Position numbers and translations under genes: made by a program
Notes under the pieces: model-generated
The model's database searches: none
Told to the model about the DNA's origin: nothing
What the model saw: only the letters and a program-made list of their open reading frames with translations
Assembly: GCA_021414365.1 (NCBI GenBank)
Contig: JAIOOR010000012.1
Location: forward strand, 1 to 42,132
Source: Nitrosarchaeum sp.
GTDB lineage: Archaea; Thermoproteota; Nitrososphaeria; Nitrososphaerales; Nitrosopumilaceae
Length of the DNA: 42,132 nucleotides
Direction of reading: 5' to 3'
In this document: positions 9,111 to 16,727 of the stretch, in pieces
Numbering within the stretch: the first letter of the stretch is position 1
Layout of the letters: each line of letters opens with the position of its first letter

Positions 9111-9228
9111 ATGCAGAAGCATATCTAGGGAAATCACCCCCTGTGTCTTAGGCAGAAATGAAAACTAGAATTGAGGATATGTGGGAACCTGCGTTTTCCC
9201 TTTGGAGTAGATATACTTGCTTCTGCAT
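9111..9228 (+). ncRNA. Candidate structured RNA, rod-like, about 118 nt
   Basis: This 371-base gap after nadA has no credible ORF but holds a nested structure. ATGCAGAAGCA (9111-9121) pairs perfectly with TGCTTCTGCAT (9218-9228). Inside it, TATCTA (9122-9127) pairs with TAGATA (9208-9213), and GGGAAA (9128-9133) pairs with TTTCCC (9195-9200). That gives 23 base pairs in three consecutive helices with one-sided bulges TACT (9214-9217) and TTTGGAG (9201-9207). The 61-base centre is less clearly paired. A T-rich stretch follows at 9233-9245, consistent with plus-strand termination. It lacks recognisable 5S, SRP, RNase P, tRNA or C/D box signatures. Strand and function are uncertain. I see nothing else in 9246-9445. 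Confidence 0.55.
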
Positions 9229-9445
9229 TGGTATATTTTTTTGATTTTATTATTTAGGTGATGCTTAACATTGTTAATCTTTTAATGGGTTTTTTATAAT
9301 TCTAAAAATGCAAAAATACACCGAGACGCAAAATGATCTAGAAATTATAAAAATCATTTCAGTTTATTTGAAGCGAAGATAGTTTTAGAAAATCAGTGTT
9401 GAAAATTGTATATTCGATTATATGCAATATCTGATGAGATAATTT

Positions 9446-10243
9446 ATGGTAAACCAAGTCATTTTAATTGCAATTATGATTGGAGTCTTTTTTGCAGGAC
9501 TTGGAATTGGATTTGCAGTACTTCAGTCTTATAATCAGCCTAATTTTGTAACAATGACTCCACAACAGATGCAACAAATGATGAGCAATCCCCAATTGAT
9601 GGCACAATGGCATCAAACTATGATGACCAATCCACAAGCAATGAATCAGTGGATGAATACTGTGGCAAATAATCCGAATCTAATGAATCAGTGGATGGGA
9701 AAAGTAATGGATGATCCGCAATTAAGACAGCAAATGTATGGCATGATGTTTCAAAATAGGCAATTCATGCAAAACATGATGAATAACACCCAATTTCAAA
9801 ATCAGTGGATGAATCCAGATGTTATGGGCAAAAACATGATGGGTTCTAACATGATGTATTATGGCATGATGGAACGTGGTGATGTGGCGATGGGATTTGA
9901 TCAAACTAAGATCAAACATAATTTTGTAGCCACAGCTACAGGCGGAGAAATTACAATAACTGCATTAGACGCAAATGATGTCACAACTATATCTGAGATT
10001 AGAAACCATGTGGCAGATATTCAAAATGAGTTTGCACAAGGCAATTTCGAAAAACCATTTTTCATACATGCTCAAGTTGTTCCGGGCACTCAAGTTATGA
10101 CTGCAAAAAAAGACTTGATACAATATTCCACAAGACAGATTGAAGGTGGGGATGTTTTAATTCTGACTACAAGTGATCCTGAGTTATTGGATGCAATTAA
10201 ACAATTCATGGACTTTCAGTCCACTCAACACATGGGTCGTTAG
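9446..10243 (+). CDS. Methionine-rich repeat membrane protein, possibly metal-binding
   Basis: This 265-residue protein has a single N-terminal membrane segment (about residues 4-26). A methionine/asparagine/glutamine-rich region at 37-150 follows, with 27 Met in 114 residues. Within it a 14-residue unit repeats from residue 47: SNPQLMAQWHQTMM, TNPQAMNQWMNTVA, NNPNLMNQWMGKVM, DDPQLRQQMYGMMF, then decaying copies. The C-terminal domain (about 155-262) is a compact alpha/beta region with ITITALDANDVTTISEIRNHV and a later LTTSDPELLDAIKQFM. Clustered methionines commonly bind Cu(I), so an extracytoplasmic copper-handling role is plausible in a copper-rich ammonia oxidiser, but this is inference; the NP repeats also resemble STI1-type protein-binding repeats. 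A single-gene unit is likely, with palindromes downstream. Confidence 0.72.
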   Translation: MVNQVILIAIMIGVFFAGLGIGFAVLQSYNQPNFVTMTPQQMQQMMSNPQLMAQWHQTMMTNPQAMNQWMNTVANNPNLMNQWMGKVMDDPQLRQQMYGMMFQNRQFMQNMMNNTQFQNQWMNPDVMGKNMMGSNMMYYGMMERGDVAMGFDQTKIKHNFVATATGGEITITALDANDVTTISEIRNHVADIQNEFAQGNFEKPFFIHAQVVPGTQVMTAKKDLIQYSTRQIEGGDVLILTTSDPELLDAIKQFMDFQSTQHMGR

Positions 10244-10273
10244 TAGAAATTCTAAAATTCGACATGTAAAAAC

Positions 10274-10312
10274 ATTGTAAATACAATCACTGTATCAAAT
10301 TTAGTTTGATAC
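10274..10312. repeat. Two adjacent palindromes upstream of the agmatinase gene
   Basis: Two perfect inverted repeats lie close together in this 125-base intergenic region. ATTGTA-AA-TACAAT is at 10274-10287. GTATCAAA (10292-10299) and TTTGATAC (10305-10312) form the second, with a 5-base spacer. The second could be the 3'-end hairpin of the methionine-rich gene, or both could be operators for the ureohydrolase gene, whose ATG is at 10369. No T-run follows, which disfavours a plain terminator. Confidence 0.45.
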
Positions 10313-10368
10313 GAGGTAACAGCACAAAATAAAGTCAAATTATTATTCATGTATTAAATAAAAAAGCG

Positions 10369-11205
10369 ATGGAAAAAATCTGTTGGGAAAACTCTTCTTA
10401 CGAAGATAGTGATGTTGTAATAATTGGTATTCCTGATGAATCTCAATCACATGCTATTAGAGAAGGAACTTCGCAAGCTCCTGGGCAAATTAGGAAAATT
10501 TCAAACATCATGGATTCTTACAAAAGAGATGGAACCACATCTTTAGGTTACCCCGTTGACGGAATCTCTAAAAATGTTTTTGACTATGGAAATATCACAA
10601 GGCAACAAATTCCAGAAACAATTGACAAGTTTATCTCTGATTTTAAAATTCCAATCTCCATAGGCGGTGATCATTCAGTGAGTAGGTTACTCATAAAGCA
10701 ACTAGCACAAAAATCAAAAATATCTCTGGTGTATTTTGATGCACATCCAGATTTTATTACGTCCACTAAAAATTACTATGGCTCTGTTTTTGGAGATGTT
10801 TTGCCATACATTGATGGTACAACAAGCATTCAGATTGGAACTAGGACTCCTGAAAAAGAAGAAATCAAAAATTTAAAGGAATGCCAAATAGCAGTAATCA
10901 CCCCCTTTGATATTGCAGAAAAAGGAATCTCTGAAATCACTCGACAAGTTTTAGAAAAAATCGGAGATAATGTCTATGTTTCATTTGACATGGATTGTAT
11001 TGATCCCGCACATGCTCCTGGAGTTTCCGTGCCTGTTCCATATGGAATTTCCAGTCTAGATGCAATATTTCTTCTCAAAAAAATTGCAAAAAATGGTATT
11101 ATCGGTATGGACATAGTTGAGGTATGTCCCCCATATGATGTCAAGGATAGAACATCTCATCTTGCATCACGAATGATTGGCGAGATGGTCTCGTCACTAA
11201 AGTAA
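10369..11205 (+). CDS. speB: Agmatinase/arginase-family ureohydrolase
   Basis: This 278-residue protein has all binuclear manganese motifs of ureohydrolases: GGDHS (H102), DAHPD (D124, H126, D128) and SFDMDCIDPAHAPG (D197, D199), with MDIVEVCPPYD near the end. The family hydrolyses agmatine, arginine or related guanidino compounds to urea. Agmatinase, on the route to polyamines, is the most likely assignment in archaea, but substrate specificity cannot be read from the sequence. The next gene, 32 bases downstream on the same strand, is a P5C dehydrogenase, so the pair may be co-transcribed and could link guanidino and proline/glutamate metabolism. Confidence 0.85.
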   Translation: MEKICWENSSYEDSDVVIIGIPDESQSHAIREGTSQAPGQIRKISNIMDSYKRDGTTSLGYPVDGISKNVFDYGNITRQQIPETIDKFISDFKIPISIGGDHSVSRLLIKQLAQKSKISLVYFDAHPDFITSTKNYYGSVFGDVLPYIDGTTSIQIGTRTPEKEEIKNLKECQIAVITPFDIAEKGISEITRQVLEKIGDNVYVSFDMDCIDPAHAPGVSVPVPYGISSLDAIFLLKKIAKNGIIGMDIVEVCPPYDVKDRTSHLASRMIGEMVSSLK

Positions 11206-11237
11206 GATAATGGCTTTAAATTTGACAAATTAGAATA

Positions 11238-12809
11238 ATGATTATGTTTGAAAATGAATACACATGGGGAAATGCAGTATCACAAGGAAAAGAAAATGAA
11301 TTTCATTTAAAATTTGAAGATGCTGTAAAATCTATAAAACAACAATTTGGAAAAAACTATCCTGCAATAATTGGTGGCAAACAAATTTTTTCTGATAGCA
11401 CATTTGATGTAACTTCACCCTCTGACACTAGAATTGTTCTTGGCACTTTTCCAAAACTTACAATATCTCAAACAAATGATGCAATTCTTTCAGCAAAAAA
11501 TGCCTTTCCAAAGTGGGCATCTACATCATATCAAGATAGGGTGAAAATTTTCAATCAAACAGCTGATGAATTCTCTAAAATTAAATTTGAACTTGCTGCA
11601 TGGCTATCCTTTGAGAATGGAAAAACTAGAGTTGAAGCAATGGGTGATGTGGATGAATCAATAGATTTTATGAGATTTTATTCATATCAACTAGAAAAAA
11701 ATGAAGGATTTTGCAAACAAACCCCCCATCCAAATCCACATGAAAAGACACGAACAGTTCTCAAGCCTTACGGCGTATGGGGCATAATTGCACCATTTAA
11801 TTTTCCATCTGCAATTGCAATTGGAATGACTACCGGGGCGTTACTTACAGGTAATACAGCAGTGCTGAAACCTGCAAGTGCAGCTCCGATATCTTCGTAT
11901 TTTTTTGTAAAAAACATCCTTGACAAACTCCCAGAAGGAGCTATTAACTTTGTTACAGGGGAAGGAAATACAGTTGGAAGAGCAATAATTGAAAGCCAGG
12001 ACGTAGAAGGTATTGCGTTTACAGGTTCTCGCCAAGTAGGAATGACTGGTTTGAAAAAATTTACAGAACAAACTTCAAAACCATTTATCGCAGAAATGGG
12101 TGGAAAAAATCCTGTAATTGTTACTAGGAATGCAAATTTGGATAAAGCCTCTGAGGGAGTTATGCGTGCAGCGTTTGGATTCGGAGGTCAAAAATGCAGC
12201 GCATGTTCTCGAGTTTTTGTTCAAAAAGATATCTCAGAACAATTCCTCAAAAAATTAACTGAAAAGAGCAAATCCCTAAAAATTGGCATGCCTTGGAATG
12301 CAGATACATTTCTGGGTCCTGTGATTAACAAAGAAGCAGAATCCAAATTTGAAGATGCAGTCAATCTTGCAAAAAAAGACGGAAAGATAATTCTTGGTGG
12401 CCAGAAAATCAAAAATTCAGAATATGAGCACGGCTTTTTTGTAGAGCCAACTATTGTCACTGATCTTCCACAAGATCATAAACTTGTAACCGAAGAATTG
12501 TTTCTACCGTTTTTGTGTGTTATTACATATGATAATTTTGATGAAGCAATAAAATTAGCAAACAAAACAGAGTATGGTCTTACTGCAGGAATATTTTCTG
12601 ACGATTCAAAACAAATAGATGAGTTCTTTGAAAAAATTCAGGCAGGAACAGTTTATGCAAACAGAGCATCAAGTGCAACAACTGCAGCACTTGTGCAAAG
12701 CCAGCCTTTTGTTGGATGGAAGAGTTCTGGCACCACTGGAAAAGCTGCAGGTGGCGAAAACTATCTGCAACAATTTCTCAGATCCCAAACTCAAACTTTA
12801 TGCGATTGA
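11238..12809 (+). CDS. 1-pyrroline-5-carboxylate dehydrogenase (aldehyde dehydrogenase family)
   Basis: This 523-residue ALDH has the FNFP motif (N188), the glycine-rich FTGSRQVG, the general base in EMGGKNP (E286) and the catalytic cysteine in GQKCSACSR (C320). The overall pattern is that of L-glutamate gamma-semialdehyde (P5C) dehydrogenase, which converts P5C/glutamate semialdehyde to glutamate with NAD. The assignment is strengthened by proline dehydrogenase encoded convergently, with 3' ends overlapping by 19 bases. A second ATG lies two codons after the first. Together these two proteins replace the fused bacterial PutA. Confidence 0.88.
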   Translation: MIMFENEYTWGNAVSQGKENEFHLKFEDAVKSIKQQFGKNYPAIIGGKQIFSDSTFDVTSPSDTRIVLGTFPKLTISQTNDAILSAKNAFPKWASTSYQDRVKIFNQTADEFSKIKFELAAWLSFENGKTRVEAMGDVDESIDFMRFYSYQLEKNEGFCKQTPHPNPHEKTRTVLKPYGVWGIIAPFNFPSAIAIGMTTGALLTGNTAVLKPASAAPISSYFFVKNILDKLPEGAINFVTGEGNTVGRAIIESQDVEGIAFTGSRQVGMTGLKKFTEQTSKPFIAEMGGKNPVIVTRNANLDKASEGVMRAAFGFGGQKCSACSRVFVQKDISEQFLKKLTEKSKSLKIGMPWNADTFLGPVINKEAESKFEDAVNLAKKDGKIILGGQKIKNSEYEHGFFVEPTIVTDLPQDHKLVTEELFLPFLCVITYDNFDEAIKLANKTEYGLTAGIFSDDSKQIDEFFEKIQAGTVYANRASSATTAALVQSQPFVGWKSSGTTGKAAGGENYLQQFLRSQTQTLCD

Positions 12810-13663
12810 ATAAAAGAACTTCCCAAAAGCAAAATATTTCTCTTTCTCTCACGTAATCTTCTAATTGAATAAGGTAGCCAGTTTGTTCCATATGGAATAT
12901 AATCGCACACTGTAAATCCTTGTTTGACTAGTTGCGGTTTTAATTCATCTCTAATTCCCTTTAAGAATTGAAACTCAAATTTTTTAGAATGTTTTTTAGA
13001 CAATAATACAGCGCTATCGATTAGTTTTGAATCATGTGTGGCAATTCCAAACTCATTTCCGTCTTGAAATAACTTTTCAATAATTTTCATATAATTCTGA
13101 TCAACTTCCTTTCTGGTTTTGTATGCTATTTTTCCATTCTCTCTATAAGCTCCCTTTACAATCCTAATTTTTCCTCCCTGCCTGATAAGATCTTGAATAT
13201 CATCATAACTACGCTTAAGATTTGCCTGGATTGCAATGCCTAATCTCTCATATCTTGAAAACAAATCATAGTACAACTCTAGTGTCTCATCTGTATGGTC
13301 TGATGATTCCATATCTATCCAGACAAATACCTGTGACTTTGCGGCATAATCTATCAGTCTTTCAAAATTCAAAAGACATGTTTTGCTATTAATGGAAAGT
13401 CCAATCTGGGTTGGCTTAATTGAGATTGCACCTTTTACTTTCCATTTTCTAAACGAAGAAATTATTTGCTCATATTCTAGAACTGTTTTTTCAATTGTGT
13501 CTCTTGTCTTGTGATACTCTCCAAGCTTGTTGATTATGGCATATCGTCCATTTTTGTATGCATCTTTTGCTGACCTCAGTGCATCATCTATGTTATCGCC
13601 TGCAATCCATTGTTTTGCAAATTTAAAGAGAACTTTTTCTATAAGTTTTGTCCCGTCTGTCAT
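12791..13663 (-). CDS. Proline dehydrogenase
   Basis: This 290-residue FAD enzyme has the PRODH barrel motifs: VWIDMESSDHTDETL, RQGGKIRIVKGAYRE, GIATHDSKLI, EFQFLKGIRDEL and the C-terminal YIPYGTNWLPYSIRRLRER, whose arginines bind the proline carboxylate. It oxidises proline to pyrroline-5-carboxylate, the substrate of the enzyme encoded by the convergent neighbour. The length fits the monofunctional archaeal and Gram-positive type. A TATA-like ATAATATC is present about 24 bases upstream on the minus strand (13683-13690). Confidence 0.9.
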   Translation of the reverse strand: MTDGTKLIEKVLFKFAKQWIAGDNIDDALRSAKDAYKNGRYAIINKLGEYHKTRDTIEKTVLEYEQIISSFRKWKVKGAISIKPTQIGLSINSKTCLLNFERLIDYAAKSQVFVWIDMESSDHTDETLELYYDLFSRYERLGIAIQANLKRSYDDIQDLIRQGGKIRIVKGAYRENGKIAYKTRKEVDQNYMKIIEKLFQDGNEFGIATHDSKLIDSAVLLSKKHSKKFEFQFLKGIRDELKPQLVKQGFTVCDYIPYGTNWLPYSIRRLRERKRNILLLGSSFIQSHKV

Positions 13664-13735
13664 ACTGAATTAAGACTAGTGTGATATTATTTTACATTTT
13701 TTATGTATTTTAATCATGATTCCAAATTTATGATT

Positions 13736-14560
13736 TCAAACTCCATACAATTCAAATTTTACATCAAATGTCCCGTCTTTTCTTTTACTATGAACTGGCA
13801 CAAAACCCAAAGGAGATAAAATACCTGTAACATAATCAATCATACTTTTGTATCCACAAAGATAGAAAAAAGAATTATCATGAGTAACGGGGCTGTCTAA
13901 AATTTGTTCTAATTTTGAATTATGCTTGTCCATTCCAGAAAGGATGCTCTCCACTCTTCCAACACTGCCATGCCAATTCTCAGATAACTTGTCATTAGGA
14001 CGACTCACAGTTGGAATGTATGTAAAATCCCACGAATCACTTTTTTCAGAGGATAATTTTTCTAATGTCTCTCTGTATCCCAGCTCTTGAGCAAAACTGA
14101 CTCCATGCAGCAATGTTATTTTTTTCTTAATTCCATTTTTTTTCAAATAAAGTATATAGCTCATAAACGGAGCAAGACCCGTACCTGAAGAAACAAGTAT
14201 CATTTGCCTTGTATCTGGAGTTCCGTCTGGTCTTTTTTCTATTGTAAATGCACCTCTTGGGGGTTGCAGGAATACCAGATCCCCTACTTTCATTTGGAAA
14301 AGCGCTGTAGTGAATTTTCCCATTGTTGGATGTTCTTTGTGTTTTATGTAAAATTCATAATAGTTTTTTTCGTGAGGTGGTGATGCCAGTGAATATGCTC
14401 TATGTGTAATTTCTTTTTCATCTAACTGTAGACCCAAATTTACAAACTGTCCTGGCTTAAAGTCATCAATTGGAGAGTTATCTGCATGTGCAAATCTGAA
14501 AATAGCTAGATCTTCTGTAAAATTCTTTTTGTAAATTAATCGTCCTTGAATTGATTCCAA
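13736..14560 (-). CDS. Ferredoxin/flavodoxin-NADP reductase-like flavoprotein
   Basis: This 274-residue protein is a stand-alone ferredoxin-NADP(+) reductase fold. Residues 1-100 form the FAD domain with the FAD motif RAYSLASPP. The NAD(P)-binding half has SSGTGLAPFMSYI, then LLHGVSFAQELGYRE and YLCGYKSMIDYV. It would move electrons between NAD(P)H and a ferredoxin or similar carrier; no fused 2Fe-2S domain is present. The start is ATG. It is encoded just downstream (14 bases) of a two-finger zinc-finger gene on the same strand, so the two probably share a transcript. The exact partner cannot be told. Confidence 0.85.
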   Translation of the reverse strand: MESIQGRLIYKKNFTEDLAIFRFAHADNSPIDDFKPGQFVNLGLQLDEKEITHRAYSLASPPHEKNYYEFYIKHKEHPTMGKFTTALFQMKVGDLVFLQPPRGAFTIEKRPDGTPDTRQMILVSSGTGLAPFMSYILYLKKNGIKKKITLLHGVSFAQELGYRETLEKLSSEKSDSWDFTYIPTVSRPNDKLSENWHGSVGRVESILSGMDKHNSKLEQILDSPVTHDNSFFYLCGYKSMIDYVTGILSPLGFVPVHSKRKDGTFDVKFELYGV

Positions 14561-14574
14561 AATTTTTCACTATA

Positions 14575-14863
14575 TTATAATTTGTCATCAAAATGACTGG
14601 TATGTCGAGTTACTCTGTCCTGAGTAGTTCCAGATTCTTCAGGATACGAATTTTTATGCGATCTTTCTCTCATCTCTTCTTCATGCTCTTTTCTTGCATG
14701 ATGTAATCTGTCTTTTTCATGGATGAATTCTTTGCCACAGTGTTGACATTTTACAATTGTCTTGTGGTGTTCATGTCTAACATGAACAACTAAATCTTCA
14801 TGATTTGAAAATTTTGCATCACATTGAATACAGTTATTTTTTTTACTGAAAGGATTTTTCATG
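14575..14863 (-). CDS. Small protein with two C2H2 zinc fingers
   Basis: A 95-residue basic protein if it starts at the ATG at 14863; an upstream TTG at 14883 would add seven residues. Two fingers follow the classic spacing C-x2-C-x12-H-x4-H: C11, C14, H27, H32 and C39, C42, H55, H60. The tail is charged and probably disordered. Such short C2H2 proteins occur in archaea and are presumed to bind nucleic acid, though targets are mostly unknown. It precedes the flavin reductase gene by 14 bases on the same strand, so it may be part of that unit. Confidence 0.78.
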
Positions 14864-14978
14864 ATTTCTATTAGTTTAAGCAAACTGTATGATATAAGGG
14901 TGGGTTAACTATGTTAATCGAAGGTTATTAGGCATTTCACATTATTCCATGCATGAAAAAGACATGGTGTAAAATAAA

Positions 14979-15368
14979 ATGAAATTAGAAGTCATATCAC
15001 ATTATGAGCAAGTATGCAAGGAAATCATGCTGTTGAATTCACACACAAGATTTGTCAAAATCATCAATAGTCATGGAAGAGTAATTACAAGTGCAATAAA
15101 AAATAACATTGAATTTTTTGTAAATGGTCAAGATGAGGCAATGTTGTACATGGAAGTTGCATTACGCACAAAAATGCTAGGTGATTTTGATCCTTTTCTT
15201 GGCCCCATGCACTTCTCTGTATACAACAGAAAAAATGTCGTTATAATGGAATTTCCAATCGAAAATGCAACCGTGTATGTGTCATCTGAAAAAGAGATTG
15301 ATTTGAATGATGTTCCATATAAGATACTTGCAGTTTTAAGAAAAGAAAATATTTTGAATCTAGTTTAG
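14979..15368 (+). CDS. DUF6659-like conserved thaumarchaeal protein
   Basis: This 129-residue protein has the pattern HTRFVKIINSHGRVI, then a MEVALRTKM helix, and DFDPFLGPMHFSVYNRKNVVIMEFP. This arrangement resembles the roadblock-like DUF6659 family that is expanded in Thaumarchaeota. Function is unknown; the fold suggests a small ligand- or protein-binding domain, possibly in signalling. It is cytoplasmic, with no signal peptide or membrane segment. It stands alone: the flanking gene on the left is divergent and the next 294 bases to the right hold no gene I can support. Confidence 0.7.
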   Translation: MKLEVISHYEQVCKEIMLLNSHTRFVKIINSHGRVITSAIKNNIEFFVNGQDEAMLYMEVALRTKMLGDFDPFLGPMHFSVYNRKNVVIMEFPIENATVYVSSEKEIDLNDVPYKILAVLRKENILNLV

Positions 15369-15662
15369 ATAAAAATAAACTATAATTCATTTTTTATGTA
15401 GATTTCAATCAGATTGACTTGTTTAATAGAAATTACACATACGAAGAAATGAAACTAGAATAATGCATCTATGTGATTAATACTGGTTTTAAAAATTTCA
15501 GATACAAGATGTTGTTTCCTAGTCGTATCAATCGCAATCCAAGAAAATTAACCGTCTTTGATTGTGTGGTTTTAGACATGACAAATTTACGATAATTAGC
15601 AAATAAAGAATTGCTTAACAGTGTTACGTTGTCTTTATTAGGAAATTAGTGTATTTACTACT

Positions 15663-15767
15663 ATGGCCAAAAATGAAGACAAAGAAGACGTAAATCTTGC
15701 AACCAAAAGAAATGAGGATTGGTGGAGATTAGAAAAATCTCAGTTTGGACGGAAAAAACTCGCTTAG
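15663..15767 (+). CDS. Possible 34-residue small protein
   Basis: Within the 476-base gap 15369-15844 an ATG opens a 34-codon frame, MAKNEDKEDVNLATKRNEDW followed by a Trp, a basic stretch and a stop. It is charged and has two adjacent tryptophans, unlike a random AT-rich frame. No close TATA box is certain, and I recognise no family. It could be a genuine micro-protein or the end of a decayed regulator gene. I see nothing else supportable in this gap. Confidence 0.35.
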   Translation: MAKNEDKEDVNLATKRNEDWWRLEKSQFGRKKLA

Positions 15768-15844
15768 ATATCATGATAAAGATTGGATGCAAATTCCACT
15801 GACAAAAAGTAGATTTTATACAAAGCATCTTCTTGATGTGATTT

Positions 15845-16270
15845 GTGAAAAACAAAACATTTGATTTTCATGGGACAAAAATGACTGTCAAAATACTTAC
15901 TTCTGAAACTAATGGTACATATTCAATAATTCATTTTGTTCATCCTCCTAATGTAGGTCCTGCATTGCACATGCATCCTAGAGGCTCTGAAAGTTTTTAC
16001 ATTCTCAAAGGTGAGTATAGATTCTTAGTTGGAGATAAAAACATCGATACCAAATCTGGAGATACCATCACAGTTCCAAAAGGCATTTCTCACAAATTCC
16101 ATTCTGGTAATGATGGAGGGGAATTTTTAGTAATCAGTCCACCTGATCTTGAAAATTATTTTTACGAGACAAGTCAATTATCCGCCAAAGGTATGATCAC
16201 ATGGGAAACTGAATCTAATATTGCCAAGCAATACGGACAAATCTTCTTGGAAAATTCAAATCACTGGTAA
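15845..16270 (+). CDS. Cupin-domain protein
   Basis: This 141-residue single-domain cupin probably starts at GTG. Motif 1 is HMHPRGSESFYILKGEYRF, giving the His, His and Glu ligands, and motif 2 is GDTITVPKGISHKFHS with the fourth His. The metal centre therefore looks intact. Small cupins of this type include dioxygenases, isomerases and binding proteins; the substrate cannot be inferred. There is no signal peptide. It stands apart from its neighbours, with 70 bases before the TPR gene. Confidence 0.8.
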   Translation: MKNKTFDFHGTKMTVKILTSETNGTYSIIHFVHPPNVGPALHMHPRGSESFYILKGEYRFLVGDKNIDTKSGDTITVPKGISHKFHSGNDGGEFLVISPPDLENYFYETSQLSAKGMITWETESNIAKQYGQIFLENSNHW

Positions 16271-16340
16271 ATCAGTAAAATGATATTTTTAAACAAAAAG
16301 GATTTACTTCTTATTTCCATCTGAATAACTGTAATTTGAT

Positions 16341-16727
16341 TTGTTTGGCATAAAACCAAAAAGCAACGAGCCTAAAATTTCCCAAAAAAAGAAGGAACTA
16401 CGAAAACTAGTAAAGAAAAAACAATACGATGATGCACTAAAGATTGGCGCTGAAATTCTCCGGAAAGTTCCCGAAGAAAATGACGTCTTGTTCATTATTG
16501 GAGGAATCTACTATATGAAAAATCAATATCAAACTGCAATCTCTTATTTTGAAAAATCTCTAAAAATTGGAACTTATGATACAGATGTGTTGATTTTAAA
16601 GGCAAACGCTCACCATTTTCTTGGTCAATCAAAACAAGCAATCTCTTGTTGCAATAAAATTAAGGAAATTGATCCAAAAAATAAAGCAGTATCAGAACTA
16701 TTATCTAAAATAGACTCTGTAAATTAA
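16341..16727 (+). CDS. Tetratricopeptide-repeat protein
   Basis: This 128-residue protein starts at TTG (an in-frame TAA nine bases upstream leaves no alternative). A Lys-rich N terminus is followed by about three TPR helix pairs: YDDALKIGAEILRKVP, ENDVLFIIGGIYYMKNQYQ with AISYFEKSLKIG, and DVLILKANAHHFLGQSKQ with AISCCNKIKEIDP. It would act as a protein-protein adaptor. Its stop directly abuts that of nadC on the opposite strand. Confidence 0.8.
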   Translation: MFGIKPKSNEPKISQKKKELRKLVKKKQYDDALKIGAEILRKVPEENDVLFIIGGIYYMKNQYQTAISYFEKSLKIGTYDTDVLILKANAHHFLGQSKQAISCCNKIKEIDPKNKAVSELLSKIDSVN

